From Symbiodinium natans (taxonomy: Eukaryota; Sar; Dinophyceae; Suessiales; Symbiodiniaceae), in NCBI GenBank assembly GCA_905221605.1, contig CAJNDS010000188.1:62001-126000 (forward strand): a stretch of DNA of 64,000 bases. The letters run 5' to 3'. Position 1 is the first letter of the stretch; the number at the start of each line of letters is the position of its first letter. Below are positions 23,601 to 26,600 of the stretch, in pieces. The translations under genes were made by a program, and so were the position numbers. The notes under the pieces are model-generated. The model did not search any database and had not been told where the DNA came from. It was given only the letters and a program-made list of their open reading frames with translations.

Positions 23601-26600
23601 TGGTGGAACCAACAACTCAAGAAAAGCTGGACAAATTGGCGGAAGAGCCTAATGCACCGGTGATTGAGTACGTTCCCAGTCTGGTGGTGTTTACCCGGAA
23701 GCAAGGGACAGGGAGGCGACGTGCCCGTATCTGCGCATGTGGAAATTTTATTTCGTCAACGGCAGCTACAGAATATGAAGGGCCAAGGTCCCTCAGTCGT
23801 CACTCGCTGTACGCTCCTGGTTTAGATTCAACTACATTTAGGTGTCAAGTGAGGCACGCAGCATGTATGGTGTGGATCATCGCTGGCTTAGACATTTCCA
23901 AAGCTTTTCTGACGGCGCCGATGAATAGGGCACAAAGAGAAGGGCGTTTGGTGGTGGTGCAGCCCCCAAGGGCGGCGGTGAAATTGGGTCTTTGCACAAA
24001 GGAGGAGCGGTGGATTGTGAGGAAAGCCTTGTACGGTTTGGCCGAAAGTCCTGCAGCATGGGTGGAGTGGCGAGACCAACGTCTTCAAGGCATGTCTTGG
24101 GTGTCAAAGGATGGACAAGCAATGAGCTTTCAGAGGTCCAATGCAGACCCAAGTCTGTTCCTTATTATGGCACAAGAGAAGCCGGAAGGTGCAAGCAAGT
24201 TGGTAGGGACAATGGGTCTTTACGTGGATGATTTTTTGATGGCTGGGACTATGACAGTGCTCCGGGAGGCCTTGGAACAGATCAGGAAGGAGTGGAAAAC
24301 TTCTGAACCCGAGTTCTGTGGTCCAGGCTGTGGTGATGGATTCCTGAAGTTTTTGGGTGTCCAAATCTGGTATCGAAATGGCAGCTTCTTTCTCAACCAG
24401 GAGGACTTCGTGAGAGATCTGCTGAACCGAAGAGGGTATCATTTTGATGAAACTGGAACAGGTAGTAACCTGCCAATGGTGAAAGAAACTCCAGGTGAAG
24501 AAGAGGAGGTGGATATTCCTTCCTTGCGAGCGGCTCAAGGTGCCGGGTGGCAATCAAAACTCGACCTGATTTGGCTTTCTGCACAAGCCAGTTGTCTTTG
24601 TGGACATCCCGAAGGCCGCGATTTGTGGTTAAAAAGGCTGAGGAGGTATTTCGATACCTTGCTGCAACTCCAACGTTAGGCTTGACGTTTGGAGCAATCG
24701 CAACATGCGAAAAAGAAAGGAATGAGGTGTTGCGTTATGGGCGAGGCGTCAAGGTGGTGGAGTCCTACGCGGATGCTAGCTTTGCAGCAGGTGAAAACGA
24801 AAAGAGCCACTCAGGAGCGGTGGTGGTTTGGGGTGATTGTCCAGTGATGTGGGCAACGCAGAGACAATCAACGGTGGCTTTAAGTACTGCTGAAGCTGAG
24901 TTGCATGCGTCTATAGAGGGAGCCGGTGTCAGGTCTCTGGTGGACCGTGGGTACATGGTGATAGCGCATCTTCGCGGTGAGTATATGATTGCTGACCTGT
25001 TGACAAAATTGATGAGTGGACAGGTGTATGCAAAGCAAAAGGCACTTTGGGGTCTCCAACTGTTGGTGCAAGGAACTGACTTGAAAAGGGCCTCTCTTGC
25101 AATGGCGGTCATGATGGTGGCTGCATCTCTGCAAGGGATGGCAACTGGTGGAGAAGAAGTGTCAAATGCTGGTTTCTTTTGCTCAGAAGAAGGGGTGTGC
25201 AAGGTCGCCAACACATCTACGGTTATGGTTCTGGCTCAAGGTATTGAAATGGTTATCAACAATTCAGACCTTGTTGCGTATTTGGTGGCAGCAATTATAC
25301 TCTGGGAATTGGCATGGTGCCTCTTTCGGCGGCTGTATAAATGGCTGTGGATCAAGAAAGTGGTGGTTATTCCTGCGAGTGCCACTTTGTATACAACAGT
25401 GGGTGGGAACTGTATGCACGCAAGCAGTGACTGTGATGTTCTGCGATATTCACAGCCCAGGGCTAAGACGCTTTGTAAGCATTGCCTCAAGGATGGCTGG
25501 GTGGTGAATGCTGAGTTCCTTGGTGAGGAACGAGCCGCGGGAACGTAAACTTTTTCAAGTGTGAGGTGAAGAAATCCTCAATGCTAAGGGATTTGGCCAA
25601 TGAGCTGAAGGTTGGTCCTGGATGACGTAAAACCATAATGTGCATTCCAAGCAGCTGGCTGCTGCCCTAATGGCAGTTTTTGGCCAAAGGTCTGCACCTC
25701 CAATGTGTGTCCTAGGAAATCCTAGGACAGGGGGAGTGCGGAGCTGCAGTTGGTATTGTAGAAAGGAGTTGGTGTTGAAAGTTGAAGGGTCAATGTACCT
25801 GCTGATCTTCATGGCTCAAGACTGGGCCATGCGCCTGGTAGCAAAAAGAAGTTTTGAGTTCTTGGTGTTTGCTGGTTGGTTCAGGGTGAAACCTCTGGCG
25901 ACTGTTTGGGTTGATTCCCTTCCCCTTTCGGTTGCCCCCGTACCCTAAACCCTAAACCCTAAACCGTAACGTCTAAGGTGGCCAGAGGCCTTCCTCCACG
26001 ACAGCCCGGCTGGCAGAAGCCCCGGATTTGCCTAGCCTTGGGCCCCCAAATGACTCGAGAGATTAAGGTTTAGGGTTTAGGGTTTGGGTTTAGGGTTTAG
26101 GGTTTAGGGTTTAGGGTTTAGGGTTTAGGGTTTAGGGTTTAGGGTTTAGGGTTTAGGGTTTAGGATTATGCTGACGATGGCAGAATATGGCAAAAACAGA
26201 CTACGGCGCAACTCAAACCTGAAAGAGTACGGCAGATCACCAAGGCTGCTAAGGGGTGCCCAAACCTGTTGTGCAAACCCCGCGAGCGCAGGGGTTTCAG
26301 CAGGTGCAAAAGCAGCAAAATGCCTGAGTTGATGCGCTGCCTCTTGCCGAGCCTTCATGATCCACTTGTAGAATCTGCATCAGAACACCTTGATGCAACT
26401 ACAGGAACATGTGAACGCCACGTCAAGGTCAAACGCGGACACTACATGGCGGTCCACTCTTATAACTTCACAAACATGTTTGGCCGGAATGTATCCCGAT
26501 GGGCCGTCACCATCAAACTTGGTTCTTGGTGACCATCCCTCGGCAAAATGTCCCGTGATGCTCTCGCTGTCGTCGGCCCTTTCTCAAGTCACATTCCCTT

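Larger units (their letters stand above)
16230..25942 (+). mobile_element. Ty1/copia LTR retrotransposon with MTase-like and 2OG-oxygenase-like domains
   Basis: A 9,713-bp element with 206-bp LTRs (one mismatch), a CCCTA target-site duplication, a Met-tRNA half-molecule primer site and a purine tract. Domain order on the + strand: Gag (CCCH and CCHC fingers), two protease-like domains, C5-methyltransferase-like domain, integrase (HHCC, DD35E), 2OG-Fe(II)-oxygenase-like domain, RT (YVDD), shortened RNase H, C-terminal membrane/Cys tail. Integrase before RT is the copia order. The frame changes four times (near 17,540, 19,630, 23,350 and 24,535), so this copy is unlikely to make a full polyprotein. 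It lies in sense orientation in a helicase intron. Copia elements of this general type are known in dinoflagellates. That they carry both extra domains is read from the sequence here. Confidence 0.93.

Noticed and set aside
25983-26066. Helicase exon reading TTARLAEAPDLPSL after the retrotransposon
   Set aside because: The true TPGR exon is at 14,684 and joins the DEGD exon in phase with normal spacing, leaving no room for this segment.
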